64,000 nucleotides of DNA, taken from assembly GCF_003337715.1 (NCBI RefSeq), contig NZ_QPIX01000011.1, forward strand, positions 87,476-151,475. The letters run 5' to 3'. A model generated the notes under the pieces. It was not told the DNA's origin and searched no databases. It saw only the letters and a program-made list of their open reading frames with translations. This stretch comes from Ciceribacter lividus (GTDB lineage: Bacteria; Pseudomonadota; Alphaproteobacteria; Rhizobiales; Rhizobiaceae). Positions 54,960 through 63,968 of the stretch are shown here, one piece after another. The translations under genes were made by a program, and so were the position numbers. The stretch's first letter is position 1. Each line of letters begins with the position of its first letter.

Positions 54960-55676
54960 CTAAAGGAGGAAGTCGTCTTCCTGCATGGCGAAGCTCTCCT
55001 CGACTGCCGTCTCCGTTTGGGCTGATCCCTTGTCCCTGATCTTCAGCGCTTCATCGACGTCGGTGGTTCGAGTGAGTTTCCCACCCCGGATGATCACTGC
55101 AGATGTACATATCTGCTTGACGACCCTAGCCTGCCGCGCCGTGAACAGGGCCGTGCGTCCGCGAATGCGGGCGCTAAACAGTTGAAGAAACCGTTGCGTG
55201 AACGCGACGTCGTCCACCAGAACAATATTGGAATCGACTAGATAGACGTCGAAGCTCGGAATCAGAGTCATCAACAGCATAAACTGGTTCTGCAGCGGTC
55301 TTGGCCATGTGTAGATCGGGCGGTTAAGTTGCTTGGCGCCCTGGAACTCACTCGCCATGAAGTCGATAGCAAGATCTCGCTCGACGCCGTAGAGCGTAGC
55401 AAAGTGTGACGTAGCTTGCGTTCCCGTCACGGCGACGGAAAACGGGCCTGTATGACCAATCGGCCACGAAACCCAGCCTCGATAAAGCATCTTGCCACGC
55501 TGTGGAATGAGTCGACGGCACAAGAGATCAAGCAACGCTACAGAACTTACTCGAGAGTCGCTCACTAAAACCATGTGTTCGCGTGGGAACACAAACGACA
55601 CATCGTCCAGGATGTTAACGTGCTTGCCACCTTGTTTCACGTTTAAGGTGACGTTCTTCAGTTCAAGGTCGGTCAT
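54960..55676 (-). CDS. Capsule-exporter ABC subunit with all ATPase motifs degenerate (KpsT-like)
   Basis: 238 residues, the size of KpsT/CtrD/RkpT ATPases and correctly placed after a KpsM-like permease (ATGA overlap). The fold landmarks are visible, but the catalytic motifs are not: at the Walker A position (38-46) it reads VSDSRVSSV with no P-loop Gly-Lys; the signature region (123-130) reads TWPRPLQN instead of SSGM or LSGG; Walker B (144-149, VYLVDS) keeps Asp but has Ser for the catalytic Glu; the H-loop reads TARQ. The frame is intact with no stops, so the gene looks maintained, not decayed. It may be a structural or regulatory subunit, with a true ATPase elsewhere. Confidence 0.8.
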   Translation of the reverse strand: MTDLELKNVTLNVKQGGKHVNILDDVSFVFPREHMVLVSDSRVSSVALLDLLCRRLIPQRGKMLYRGWVSWPIGHTGPFSVAVTGTQATSHFATLYGVERDLAIDFMASEFQGAKQLNRPIYTWPRPLQNQFMLLMTLIPSFDVYLVDSNIVLVDDVAFTQRFLQLFSARIRGRTALFTARQARVVKQICTSAVIIRGGKLTRTTDVDEALKIRDKGSAQTETAVEESFAMQEDDFLL

Positions 55677-56815
55677 GCGCGAACGGTATCCGGCCTTTTC
55701 TCGTCGACAGTGAGGCAGGCAAGCGCCAAAAGTCCCACTCCCAGCAGCCAGAACAAAACATAAATCATACTGGCATCTCGTGTCTGGTACTCATAAAACC
55801 AGAACGACCGCGCAAATTGCACTACGTGCAGCAGCGGATTAAGCAGCATAAAACTCTTAACCTGATCCGGCAGCTGCTCCGAGACATAGAAAAGTCCCGA
55901 CATAATGGCGATCACGCGAATTAGGAAGCCATTTACGCGCCTGTAACCCGGGTACAAGAGCAGAAGCGAACTCGATACGATGCCGTAGGACAGCCCCATC
56001 AACCATACCAGGACAAAACAACCGAGGAAGCCCGGCAAGTTTACCGGCCAAGTGGTGAGCCCCAACCACATAGCAAGTGCAATCAGCCACGATCCGACGC
56101 CAAAATAGATGATCAGAGCATTCACCGCTCGCGCTGCCATGATGTCGAACCGACGTACTGTTGGGTGCTCCAGCTGCGGCTTCAGAACGCCCCCGCCAAA
56201 CATAGAGCCGATAGCCGCCGTTCTAAACGTCAACCAGAAGCAAGCGCCGATCACGCCAAACGGGAAGGAAGGCATGTCAAAAATACTTCTCTGATGAATA
56301 AATAACGAAACGAAACAGATGATCAGCACATGGATCAGGGGATCAAGAATTAGCCAAATATATCCGATACGGTCATGCGACGCTTCGTGATTGATCGCGC
56401 GGAGCCAAAGGCTGAGAATGACTCTCAGCCTGTACACCACTCCGGAGCAACGAGCCTTTTCCTTGCTTGGCGACAGGCTGAAAAGCTCATAGGCGGACGT
56501 CGTCAACTGAGGCTCGCGCGACAAAACGTAAAAGGAGGAGGTGGGATCAATCAGTAGCCAAGCATTGTCAGCCTGACGTGCGGCCTCCTCTTCAGAGATA
56601 CCGGAGAACTCTCTCTCAACTTTCTGGATCGCATACTCGACAGCGAGCCGTAACATGAGGCCGTTGCCGTCGCCCGCAGCAATTTTTTCCGTGACGAAAT
56701 CGCGCAGCCGCTTGTATACTCGACGACGATCGTAAATGTCCGCGCCTTCTGGAATCTCCTTGCGCAGCAGTGGGACTGCCGATGCCATGATTCTCTCGTT
56801 TATTCCTTCGCGCAT
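55673..56815 (-). CDS. Capsule polysaccharide ABC-2 permease (KpsM-like) with N-terminal extension
   Basis: 380 residues; KpsM is about 260. The first about 130 residues are soluble and helical (YDRRRVYKRLRDFVTEKIAA, LRLAVEYAIQKVEREFSG). Six hydrophobic helices follow from about 150 (IGYIWLILDPLIHVLIICFV), with the ABC-2-type STRRFDIMAARAVNALIIYF-like segment and the late LLNPLLHVVQFARSFWFYEYQ that is typical of KpsM/CtrC. Start could be 27 bp farther in (MASAVPLLRK). It overlaps the degenerate ATPase-like gene, so the two are made together. Confidence 0.82.
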   Translation of the reverse strand: MREGINERIMASAVPLLRKEIPEGADIYDRRRVYKRLRDFVTEKIAAGDGNGLMLRLAVEYAIQKVEREFSGISEEEAARQADNAWLLIDPTSSFYVLSREPQLTTSAYELFSLSPSKEKARCSGVVYRLRVILSLWLRAINHEASHDRIGYIWLILDPLIHVLIICFVSLFIHQRSIFDMPSFPFGVIGACFWLTFRTAAIGSMFGGGVLKPQLEHPTVRRFDIMAARAVNALIIYFGVGSWLIALAMWLGLTTWPVNLPGFLGCFVLVWLMGLSYGIVSSSLLLLYPGYRRVNGFLIRVIAIMSGLFYVSEQLPDQVKSFMLLNPLLHVVQFARSFWFYEYQTRDASMIYVLFWLLGVGLLALACLTVDEKRPDTVRA

Positions 56816-56850
56816 CTCAACTCCGGCGACAGCTGGTTCATCAGCAAGCG

Positions 56851-57369
56851 TTATGCGGCAATTTCCTGCCGATGACGATCTATGAGCTCATGCAAGCCAT
56901 CAAGAGCTACAGCATGGCCAGGCAGGTGCACCAGCACTTCAAACCCCATCTCGATATTCTCAGTCGTCGCAGGCAAGTCGACAAGAAGCCCAGCAAGCTC
57001 TTCCCAAAACTCGGAGGACACCTCCACCTGTCCCGACACTGAATAGATAAGAGCTGCGCGACTTTGAGGAGAAAGATGCGCTCTTGCCGCACCGAGAAAG
57101 GCGGATTGAGCGGCGGCGCCGAAATCGGCATCGCCCAGCAGGGGATAGGCGAAACGCATGGTGGATTCGTAATCGCGCTCTCTAATTGATCGATTCATCA
57201 TCGACCGGAGATATTTATTGACAGCAGCCAAGAAGGCCAAGACGTCCGGATCGCCCTCATAGTGCTTCAGAATTTCGATCGCAATTTTCTGGGCTTTTTC
57301 GGCATTTTTGTTGCGGAATGCGGCCTGAGCCGCCCGCAGTTGCGCCTGATAGTTGAATTCGAAGCTCAT
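56851..57369 (-). CDS. Unrecognised helical (TPR-like) protein upstream of the exporter
   Basis: 172 residues from MSFEFNYQAQLRAAQAAFRN, almost all helical with TPR-like spacing in the first half (AEKAQKIAIEILKHYEGDPD, MRFAYPLLGDADFGAAAQSA). The ATG was chosen because GGAAGA precedes it by 4 bases; an in-frame GTG lies six codons upstream. It leads the minus-strand set with the extended permease and the degenerate ATPase-like protein and is divergent from the nonulosonic acid operon. A scaffold role in the export complex is inference. Confidence 0.6.
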   Translation of the reverse strand: MSFEFNYQAQLRAAQAAFRNKNAEKAQKIAIEILKHYEGDPDVLAFLAAVNKYLRSMMNRSIRERDYESTMRFAYPLLGDADFGAAAQSAFLGAARAHLSPQSRAALIYSVSGQVEVSSEFWEELAGLLVDLPATTENIEMGFEVLVHLPGHAVALDGLHELIDRHRQEIAA

Positions 57370-57468
57370 GCAGTCTTCCATGTTCACGGAGCGGGTTCAC
57401 GCCTATTGCTGGACATCAAAACCCCACTTTGATAAGCCCAACCGACCACACCCGAGGGAAGCAATTTA

Positions 57469-58542
57469 ATGATCATTATCGCTGAAGCCGGCGTAAACCA
57501 CAATGGAAATCCCGATCTCGCTTTCGAATTGGTCAGGGTCTCCGCCAAAGCTGGCGCCGATGTGGTCAAGTTCCAGACGTTCCGGACGGAAAAGCTGGTG
57601 ACGTCGCAGGCGAGGCAAGCGAACTACCAGAAGCGCAATCTTGGCGTCTCGGACGATCAGACCCAGTCAGATATGTTGCGCAAATTGGAATTGGACTACC
57701 GGGTCTTTTTCGAACTCAAGGCGGAATGTGACAGCTGCGGAATCCGCTTTCTGTCGACCCCGTTCGATGTCGGCAGCGCACTTTTCCTGATCGATGAACT
57801 CGGAGAAAGCCTCCTGAAGATCGGCTCGGGCGACTTCGACAATTTGCCGCTCCTCATTTCCATCGCTCGTCGAGGCGCGAAGGTCATCTTGTCGAGTGGT
57901 ATGACGGCGCTCGGCGACATAGAGATGTCCCTCGGCGCCCTTGCGTTCGGATATCTTGCAGACGTTGACGACAAGCCGTCACTCTCCGCGTTTCAAGCGG
58001 CGTACGCCTCGGCTGAAGCCAGGCACATCTTGAAGGAAAAGGTTACAATCCTGCATTGCACGACCGAATATCCAGCTCCGCCGGAAAGCCTGAACCTCAA
58101 CGCCATTACGACGATCGCACGTTCTTTCGGTTTGGATGTCGGCTTCTCCGACCACTCGGAAGGTCCGGAAGCGGCAATAGCAGCCCGCGTGCTCGGCGCG
58201 ACCGTGCTTGAGAAACATATTACACTTGATCGTTCAATGCCTGGCCCCGATCACAAGGCCTCTATGGAGCCCACTGATTTTGCCGCTATGGTTCGTCAAA
58301 TCAGGAACCTGGACGCCGCGCTCGGCGACGGCATTAAGCGGATGATGATTGCCGAAGGCGCTAACAAGGCGATCGCACGTAAATCGCCGGTTGCTGCCGC
58401 TCCAATCAGAGCAGGGGAGCTCTTTTCTGAAGAAAATATGACGCTGAAACGTACGCGCGGGGGCGCTCCGGCAATACGGTACTATGACCTGCTAGGTCAG
58501 CCGAGTTCGCACAGCTTTGACGTTGACGAGGCCATCCTTTGA
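57469..58542 (+). CDS. Legionaminic/neuraminic acid synthase (NeuB family)
   Basis: 357 residues. N-terminal TIM-barrel with IIIAEAGVNHNGNPDLAFEL, KFQTFRTEKLVTSQARQANY and the active-site FLSTPFD, then a C-terminal antifreeze/SAF domain (RKSPVAAAPIRAGELFSEEN). It condenses a 2,4-diacetamido hexose with phosphoenolpyruvate to form the nine-carbon acid. The neighbouring aminotransferase and dehydratase point to legionaminic rather than neuraminic acid, so LegI is the best reading. First gene of the six-gene pathway; TTGA overlap with the next gene. Confidence 0.85.
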   Translation: MIIIAEAGVNHNGNPDLAFELVRVSAKAGADVVKFQTFRTEKLVTSQARQANYQKRNLGVSDDQTQSDMLRKLELDYRVFFELKAECDSCGIRFLSTPFDVGSALFLIDELGESLLKIGSGDFDNLPLLISIARRGAKVILSSGMTALGDIEMSLGALAFGYLADVDDKPSLSAFQAAYASAEARHILKEKVTILHCTTEYPAPPESLNLNAITTIARSFGLDVGFSDHSEGPEAAIAARVLGATVLEKHITLDRSMPGPDHKASMEPTDFAAMVRQIRNLDAALGDGIKRMMIAEGANKAIARKSPVAAAPIRAGELFSEENMTLKRTRGGAPAIRYYDLLGQPSSHSFDVDEAIL

Positions 58543-59183
58543 TAGGTTTGCCTCAAGAGCGCCGCCCGGTCATCATAATCGGCGCCGGCGGTCACGCCCG
58601 GGTTCTCCAGTCCAGCCTTGAGGCCATGGGGTTGTCCGTGGTGGGTGCCGTCGAGAAAGTGGGGGTTGCGGCAGCGCCGGACAGCTTGCTCGAGATCCTC
58701 GGCGACGAGATGCGGTTGTCGAACGATCTCACAACAGAATGGCTTGCCATCGGCGTAGGGGCAGTACCATCGAGAGGCGCAACAGGCCTTCACATCCGGC
58801 GCGGCATCTACGAGACTCAAGTATTACGGCGCAGGGACCGACTGGTTTCAATCATTGACCCGAGTGCAACTATCCGAGGCGCTGTGGAAATCGGACATGC
58901 CGCACAGATCTTGGCGGGAGTCACAGTTCAAACCGGAACGCGAATCGGCAACAATACAGTTGCAAATACCGGTTGTTGCATCGACCATGATTGCAGCATC
59001 GGCAACCACACCTTCGTTGGACCGGGCGCCGTTCTGTGCGGCGGCGTTTCAGTCGGAGAAGAGTGCTTCATCGGCGCGAACGCAACAATCCTTCCAGGCA
59101 TTTCGATCGGAAGGAACGCCGTGATCGCGGCAGGCAGCACCGTTACCCATGATGTGCCGCACGACGGCTATAATCCACGTTGA
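58539..59183 (+). CDS. Nonulosonic acid pathway acetyltransferase (NeuD/LegH-like)
   Basis: 214 residues with an N-terminal Rossmann-like region (VIIIGAGGHARVLQSSLEAM) and a C-terminal left-handed beta helix of hexapeptide repeats (VEIGHAAQILAGVTVQTGTR, NTVANTGCCIDHDCSIGNH). In the legionaminic acid route an enzyme of this fold acetylates the 4-amino sugar made by the aminotransferase. TTG start overlapping the stop of the synthase gene. Confidence 0.8.
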   Translation: MIGLPQERRPVIIIGAGGHARVLQSSLEAMGLSVVGAVEKVGVAAAPDSLLEILGDEMRLSNDLTTEWLAIGVGAVPSRGATGLHIRRGIYETQVLRRRDRLVSIIDPSATIRGAVEIGHAAQILAGVTVQTGTRIGNNTVANTGCCIDHDCSIGNHTFVGPGAVLCGGVSVGEECFIGANATILPGISIGRNAVIAAGSTVTHDVPHDGYNPR

Positions 59184-59199
59184 GAGGTCAGACAATCAA

Positions 59200-60381
59200 A
59201 TGACGTCGTCACAACGAAGGATCGCCTTTGTAACCGGGACTCGCGCCGAGTTCGGACTATTAATACCCGTATTGAAAGCACTGCGCGGCCGCGCGGGTAT
59301 TGCCGTTCGGCTCTATGCAACCGGGACTCATCCGGTGTCTGCGTATGGACGCACCATCGACGAAATGACAGCGTCCGGCTTTCCGCCGGACAGAGTTGTC
59401 GATATTCTAGTAGGGGGTGATAGTTCCGCATCGATGGGCAAGACCATCGGCCTCGGAACGATCAGCTTCATCGACATTTTTGAGACGGACAGGCCGGACT
59501 GCATCGTGATCCTCGGAGACCGTTTCGAGCTGCTGGCGGTCGCGACCGCCGCTCTCTCGCTCGGTATTCCGTTGGTTCATTTGGAGGGTGGCCACATCAC
59601 GGAAGGCGCAATCGATGACTCGATCCGACACGCGCTGACGAAAATGGCACGCCTTCATATGACGTCGACCGAGGTCTATGCTCGCCGTCTGCGCCAGATG
59701 GGTGAGGACCCGTCGACCATCCATGTTGTTGGCGCAACCGGAATCGACAACATCTTAGACGCCCCCCGACTCGATCTTAGAGCATTAGAGGAAAGTCTCA
59801 ACTTTGAGCTTTCCGGATCACCGCTATTTCTCGTGACCCATCATCCCGTCACGTCCGCAACCGAACATTCTCCGACTGAAGAAATCAAAGAGCTTTTGGA
59901 CGCCCTGGACGAATTCGAAACGGCGACCATTGTCTTTACCCAACCTAATGCAGATCCGGGAAACCGCGAAATCAACGAGGCAGTCAGGGCTTTCGTGATC
60001 CGAAAGGCGAGCCAGCGCCTGATGGTGCCCTCACTCGGATTCGTGCGATACCTGTCGCTTGCGGAGGCAGCCGACGCAGTCATCGGAAATTCCTCCAGCG
60101 GAGTCATTGAAGTCCCGAGTCTCGGCGTTCCTACGGTCAACATCGGACCCCGTCAAAAGGGACGTCTTCGTGCGCCGAGTGTGATCGACGTTGAACCAGA
60201 TTCACGGTCGATCAGTGACGGAGTACGCCGAGCGCTATCTCCGGAGATGAGAGAAGTCGCCCGAAGAAGGTCAAATCCGATGGGTGACGGCACGGCTGGA
60301 AAGCAGATCGCCGATATCTTGTGCGGCACTGACTTTGCACGAGTTGGGGCAAAGGTCTTTTTTGACCTGCCCAGCGCTTGA
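59200..60381 (+). CDS. UDP-sugar 2-epimerase/hydrolase (NeuC/LegG-like)
   Basis: 393 residues. GT-B-type epimerase: RRIAFVTGTRAEFGLLIPVL at the start, VILGDRFELLAVATAALSLG, HLEGGHITEGAIDDSIRHAL and the late EAADAVIGNSSSGVIEVPSLG. It hydrolyses the UDP-diacetamido sugar with inversion at C2 to free the hexose for the synthase. ATG at 59200 chosen; upstream in-frame codons overlap the previous gene. Confidence 0.85.
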   Translation: MTSSQRRIAFVTGTRAEFGLLIPVLKALRGRAGIAVRLYATGTHPVSAYGRTIDEMTASGFPPDRVVDILVGGDSSASMGKTIGLGTISFIDIFETDRPDCIVILGDRFELLAVATAALSLGIPLVHLEGGHITEGAIDDSIRHALTKMARLHMTSTEVYARRLRQMGEDPSTIHVVGATGIDNILDAPRLDLRALEESLNFELSGSPLFLVTHHPVTSATEHSPTEEIKELLDALDEFETATIVFTQPNADPGNREINEAVRAFVIRKASQRLMVPSLGFVRYLSLAEAADAVIGNSSSGVIEVPSLGVPTVNIGPRQKGRLRAPSVIDVEPDSRSISDGVRRALSPEMREVARRRSNPMGDGTAGKQIADILCGTDFARVGAKVFFDLPSA

Positions 60382-60501
60382 AGCGAGGGTACAAAGAAAA
60401 TAATAGGTAGCGGGAATTTCGCCGCCGCACCAAAAGGGTGTCGGGCCACAGTGACACTGGCGCGCCCTGCAGCATATTGAAACGTTTGAAGGCAAACTGA
60501 G

Positions 60502-61512
60502 ATGCACTTGCGTGGTAAGAAGATACTTGTGACCGGCGCGGACGGGTTTATCGGATCGCATCTGACGGAACATCTGGTGAAAGCGGGCCATGACGTCCGG
60601 GCTTTCGTTTGCTACAACAGCTTCAATTCCTGGGGCTGGATCGACAGCTTCGAAAAGAACCTGCAACAATCGCTCGACATATTCTCCGGGGACATCCGCG
60701 ATCCAAATGGCGTGCGCAATGCGATGCGCGGTTGCGATGTTGTCTTCCACTTGGCAGCGCTGATCGCTATCCCCTTCTCTTATCATTCGCCGGATACCTA
60801 TGTTGACACCAACGTCAAAGGTACTTTGAATATTGTTCAGGCGGCGCGTGACCTCGACGTCTCCAAGGTGGTTCACACATCGACGAGCGAAACCTACGGG
60901 ACTGCGCGTTTCGTACCTATTACTGAGGAGCATCCACTCCAGGGGCAGTCACCTTATTCAGCCTCCAAGATCGGCGCTGACATGATCGCCATGTCGTTCT
61001 ATTCCTCCTTCGCCACCCCGGTTGCCACAATCCGCCCGTTCAATACATACGGCCCACGCCAGTCTGCACGCGCTGTGATCCCCACGATAATTTCGCAGAT
61101 CGCTTCGGGTGTGGACTCAATCATGCTCGGCGATCTCGCCCCTACCCGCGATTTCAATTACGTCGCGGACACGGTCGCCGGCTTTGTGGCCATTGCTGAA
61201 AGTGAGGCCTCGGTCGGCGAGGTAGTCAATATCGGCTCCAACTTTGAGGTTTCGATCGGTGACACCGCGCGCACGATCGCCCTTCTGATGGGCCGTGACA
61301 TCGAAATCCGGCAGGATCCAAAACGTCTGCGTCCTGCGGGGAGCGAAGTGGAACGTCTCTGGGCTAGCAATGAAAAGGCACGGATGCTCACTGGTTGGGC
61401 GCCCCAGTTTGGCGGATTGGATGGCTTCGAAAAAGGCCTTACGAGAACCATCGAGTGGTTCTCTGAACCGTCCAATCTCGCGCGCTACAAAGCCAACATT
61501 TATAACATCTAG
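60502..61512 (+). CDS. NAD-dependent 4,6-dehydratase (LegB-like)
   Basis: 336 residues, extended short-chain dehydrogenase: GADGFIGSHLTEHL (NAD-binding glycine motif), HTSTSETYGTARFVPITEEH with the catalytic Ser/Thr region, and YSASKIGADMIA with the YxxxK pair. It would convert UDP-GlcNAc to the 4-keto-6-deoxy sugar, the first step of the legionaminic route. The synthase family uses the products in turn. 120 bp separate it from the gene upstream, so it may have a second promoter. Confidence 0.85.
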   Translation: MHLRGKKILVTGADGFIGSHLTEHLVKAGHDVRAFVCYNSFNSWGWIDSFEKNLQQSLDIFSGDIRDPNGVRNAMRGCDVVFHLAALIAIPFSYHSPDTYVDTNVKGTLNIVQAARDLDVSKVVHTSTSETYGTARFVPITEEHPLQGQSPYSASKIGADMIAMSFYSSFATPVATIRPFNTYGPRQSARAVIPTIISQIASGVDSIMLGDLAPTRDFNYVADTVAGFVAIAESEASVGEVVNIGSNFEVSIGDTARTIALLMGRDIEIRQDPKRLRPAGSEVERLWASNEKARMLTGWAPQFGGLDGFEKGLTRTIEWFSEPSNLARYKANIYNI

Positions 61513-61521
61513 GCGCCGCTC

Positions 61522-62691
61522 ATGATCAAACGTAACATTCCGCTGGCAGTTCCGAACATCGGCCACATTGAAGAGGCCAGCGTTATGGAGGCGGTGCGCT
61601 CTGGCTGGGTTTCCACGGTCGGCCCGGCAGTGACGGAATTCGAAAGACGCGTTGCGGAGATTTCAGGGGTTGAGTCCTGCGCCGCGATTGCCAGCGGCAC
61701 CATGGGCTTGCACATGGCGTTGCGTGCGCTTGGCGTCGGACGCGACGACATAGTCATTATTCCGAGCTACTCGTTCATAGCCACGGCCAATTCCGTCTCG
61801 CATGCCGGTGCCCAGCCATACTTGATCGATGTCTCCGCTTCGAGCTGGACGATGGATCCTGTGGCCCTTCAACAGTGCCTTGAAACGGAGTGTCTCTACG
61901 ATGAGACCGGCAAGTTGATCCTCAAGAAAACGGGGCAACGTGTCGGCGCAATCATGCCCGTATACACCAACGGCAATCCAGCAGACATGGACGCGATCAA
62001 CACAATCGCTACAGGCTTCGGTATCCCCGTCATCGCCGATGCTGCAGCCTCGATAGGCGCCCTCTACAAGGGTCGAGCGATCGGCGGCGACGCTGATCTT
62101 ACTTCCTTTTCCTTCAACGGAAACAAGACGTTGACCACCGGAGGAGGCGGTGCCGTCGTCGGACGGGATCCGAAGCTCGTTGCCCGTGTCAAGCACCTGT
62201 CTTCCACGGCTCGTGTCGGCACAGACTACGAGCACGACGAGGTAGGTTTCAATTACCGGCTAACAAACCTTGAGGCCGCCCTCGGAGTGGCTCAACTGAC
62301 GCGACTTGCCGAGTTTCATGCTGCCAAGCAGAAGGTCTCCGACTATTACGCGTATCGCTTCGGCGATGTCGATGAGCTTTCGCTTTTCCCACGACCGAAC
62401 TGGGCGAGCCAGTCCGTGTGGTTCACCGGTGTTGTTCTTGCACCCGACGCAAAACTCACGGTCGCGGACCTGGTTGGAAAGCTCAATGAGGACGGCATCG
62501 GGGTACGCACATTTTGGAAGCCGATCCACTTGCAGCGACCCTATATGCATTGCCCGCGGGGCCCGTTGCCAGTGACGGAGGAACTGTGGACCCGTGTTCT
62601 ACCTCTCCCCTGCTCAACGGACTTGTCCGATGACGATATGCAGTATGTAGCCGACCGGGTGATCTTTCATCTGTCCGAGGCTCGCCGTTAA
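61522..62691 (+). CDS. PLP-dependent sugar aminotransferase (LegC-like, DegT/DnrJ family)
   Basis: 389 residues. PLP-binding Lys is in FNGNKTLTTGGGGAVVG, the Asp in PVIADAAASIGALYKG, and the N-terminal ASGTMGLHMALRAL binds the cofactor phosphate. Aminates the 4-keto group of the dehydratase product. Nine bp after the LegB-like gene and directly before the CMP transferase gene. Confidence 0.86.
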   Translation: MIKRNIPLAVPNIGHIEEASVMEAVRSGWVSTVGPAVTEFERRVAEISGVESCAAIASGTMGLHMALRALGVGRDDIVIIPSYSFIATANSVSHAGAQPYLIDVSASSWTMDPVALQQCLETECLYDETGKLILKKTGQRVGAIMPVYTNGNPADMDAINTIATGFGIPVIADAAASIGALYKGRAIGGDADLTSFSFNGNKTLTTGGGGAVVGRDPKLVARVKHLSSTARVGTDYEHDEVGFNYRLTNLEAALGVAQLTRLAEFHAAKQKVSDYYAYRFGDVDELSLFPRPNWASQSVWFTGVVLAPDAKLTVADLVGKLNEDGIGVRTFWKPIHLQRPYMHCPRGPLPVTEELWTRVLPLPCSTDLSDDDMQYVADRVIFHLSEARR

Positions 62692-63369
62692 TTGCGCGCG
62701 CTGGCCATCATCCCTGCACGCGGAGGATCGGTCCGTCTACCGCGCAAAAACGTTCTCGACTTTATGGGCAAACCGCTCATTCACTGGACCGTGAAGGCTG
62801 CGCTGACGAGTGGTATATGTGACCGGGTTACCGTCAATACAGACGACATAGAAATCGCAGAGGCCGCCCAGAACGCCGGCGCAGAAGTGCCGTTCATGCG
62901 CCCGCCTCACCTCGCGACCAACGAAGCGACGACGTTCGACGTGGTCGAGCACGCAATCACGACGCTGAAGGTTGCACCTGACTATATCGTACTTCTACAG
63001 CCGACATCACCGCTGCGAAGCGGCGACGACATCAGAAGTGCTTTTGCACTGATCGAGCGAACAGGTGCTCCGGCAGTTGTTTCGGTTTCGGCCTTCGACA
63101 AACCTTGGCCGGTCCTTCGCAGGGTGGAAGCCAGCGTGCTCAATCCCGTGCCAGAGCCCTCCCGGGGAGCACCCACACATCAACTCAACGGCGCTATTTA
63201 TATCGAGCGACTGCAACCCTTCCTCAACACTCGAAGTTTCACGCCGCCGGGAGCGCTTGCGTACGAAATGCCGCGAGATAGATCTATTGATGTCGATACG
63301 GCACTCGACTTCAAGATTGCGCACGCGATAGCACTGGAATGCGCAGGCCTTTTTCACGACAATGCATAA
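62692..63369 (+). CDS. CMP-legionaminic/CMP-neuraminic acid synthetase (LegF/NeuA-like)
   Basis: 225 residues, TTG start directly after the aminotransferase stop. Cytidylyltransferase signature AIIPARGGSVRLPRKNVLDFMGKPL, and the DTxS/LLQPTSPLRSGDD substrate loop. Activates the nonulosonic acid as its CMP derivative for a glycosyltransferase, which is not in this window. Completes the pathway. Confidence 0.87.
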   Translation: MRALAIIPARGGSVRLPRKNVLDFMGKPLIHWTVKAALTSGICDRVTVNTDDIEIAEAAQNAGAEVPFMRPPHLATNEATTFDVVEHAITTLKVAPDYIVLLQPTSPLRSGDDIRSAFALIERTGAPAVVSVSAFDKPWPVLRRVEASVLNPVPEPSRGAPTHQLNGAIYIERLQPFLNTRSFTPPGALAYEMPRDRSIDVDTALDFKIAHAIALECAGLFHDNA

Positions 63370-63533
63370 GAAGGCGGACCTCTCGGCGCGCCCACGAACG
63401 ACACGCATCCCGCTCGTTGAACCTGGGTGCGCGTTTCTCACTTCAACTCAACCTGATCTGAACCCTTCAAACTGGACCAGATTTGGTTAGAGTTTCCGGT
63501 GCATTTTCGCGGCTGGGAAAGGAACGGAAGACG
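63370..63533. other. Junction between the nonulosonic acid operon and the insertion element
   Basis: 164 bp. It contains a short stretch (TGATCTGAACCCTTCAAACT, from about 63451) that could be the left terminal inverted repeat of the IS3-type element, 80 bp before its orfA. No other feature recognised. Confidence 0.4.
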
Positions 63534-63800
63534 ATGAAGGCATCGCAGTTTTCGGACGCCCAGAAGGCGTTTGTTTTGAAGCAGGGCGACGAAGGTGTGT
63601 CTGTTGCGGAGATTTGCCGCAAGGCGGGGATCAGCCAGGCGACCTATTTCAATTGGAAGAAGAAGTATGCCGGCATGTTGCCGCCGGAGATGAAGAAGCT
63701 CAAGCAGCTCGAGGACGAGAATGCGCGTCTGAAGAAGATCGTCGCGGACCTGACCCTTGATCGCGAGATGCTTCAGGATGTTATCCGCCGAAAACTCTAA
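63534..63800 (+). mobile_element. IS3-family transposase OrfA
   Basis: 88 residues: MKASQFSDAQKAFVLKQGDE and VAEICRKAGISQATYFNWKK form the helix-turn-helix, followed by the leucine-zipper-like KKLKQLEDENARLKKIVADL and DREMLQDVIRRKL. Intact. In IS3 elements OrfA joins OrfB by -1 ribosomal frameshifting; the orfB frame begins here at about 63797 with the usual overlap. Confidence 0.85.
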
Positions 63801-63904
63801 GGCCTGCTCGGAAGCGGGAGATGGTGAGAGGCATGTGCCAGGATTGGGCGATTTCGATCCGGCGTGCCTGTGGGGCATTGGACTTCGATCGGTCCACCTA
63901 CCAC
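63797..63904 (+). pseudogene. IS3-family OrfB, only the first about 36 codons recognisable
   Basis: In the -1 frame after orfA it reads LRPARKREMVRGMCQDWAIS and CGALDFDRSTYH, the standard OrfB beginning. After 63904 the expected YxSRR continuation and DDE domain are replaced by unrelated sequence, so the element is interrupted or truncated here. The frame happens to stay open to the window edge. Confidence 0.7.
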
Positions 63905-63968
63905 TTGTCAGTACCGGAGCAATACTCCCCAATAGTGCCGTTTGAATCTTCCCCAGGTGCTGCGGCCG

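Noticed and set aside
63757..63945. 62-codon plus-strand frame within the IS3 element
   Set aside because: It lies in the third frame over the orfA/orfB junction; the orfB frame has the family match.
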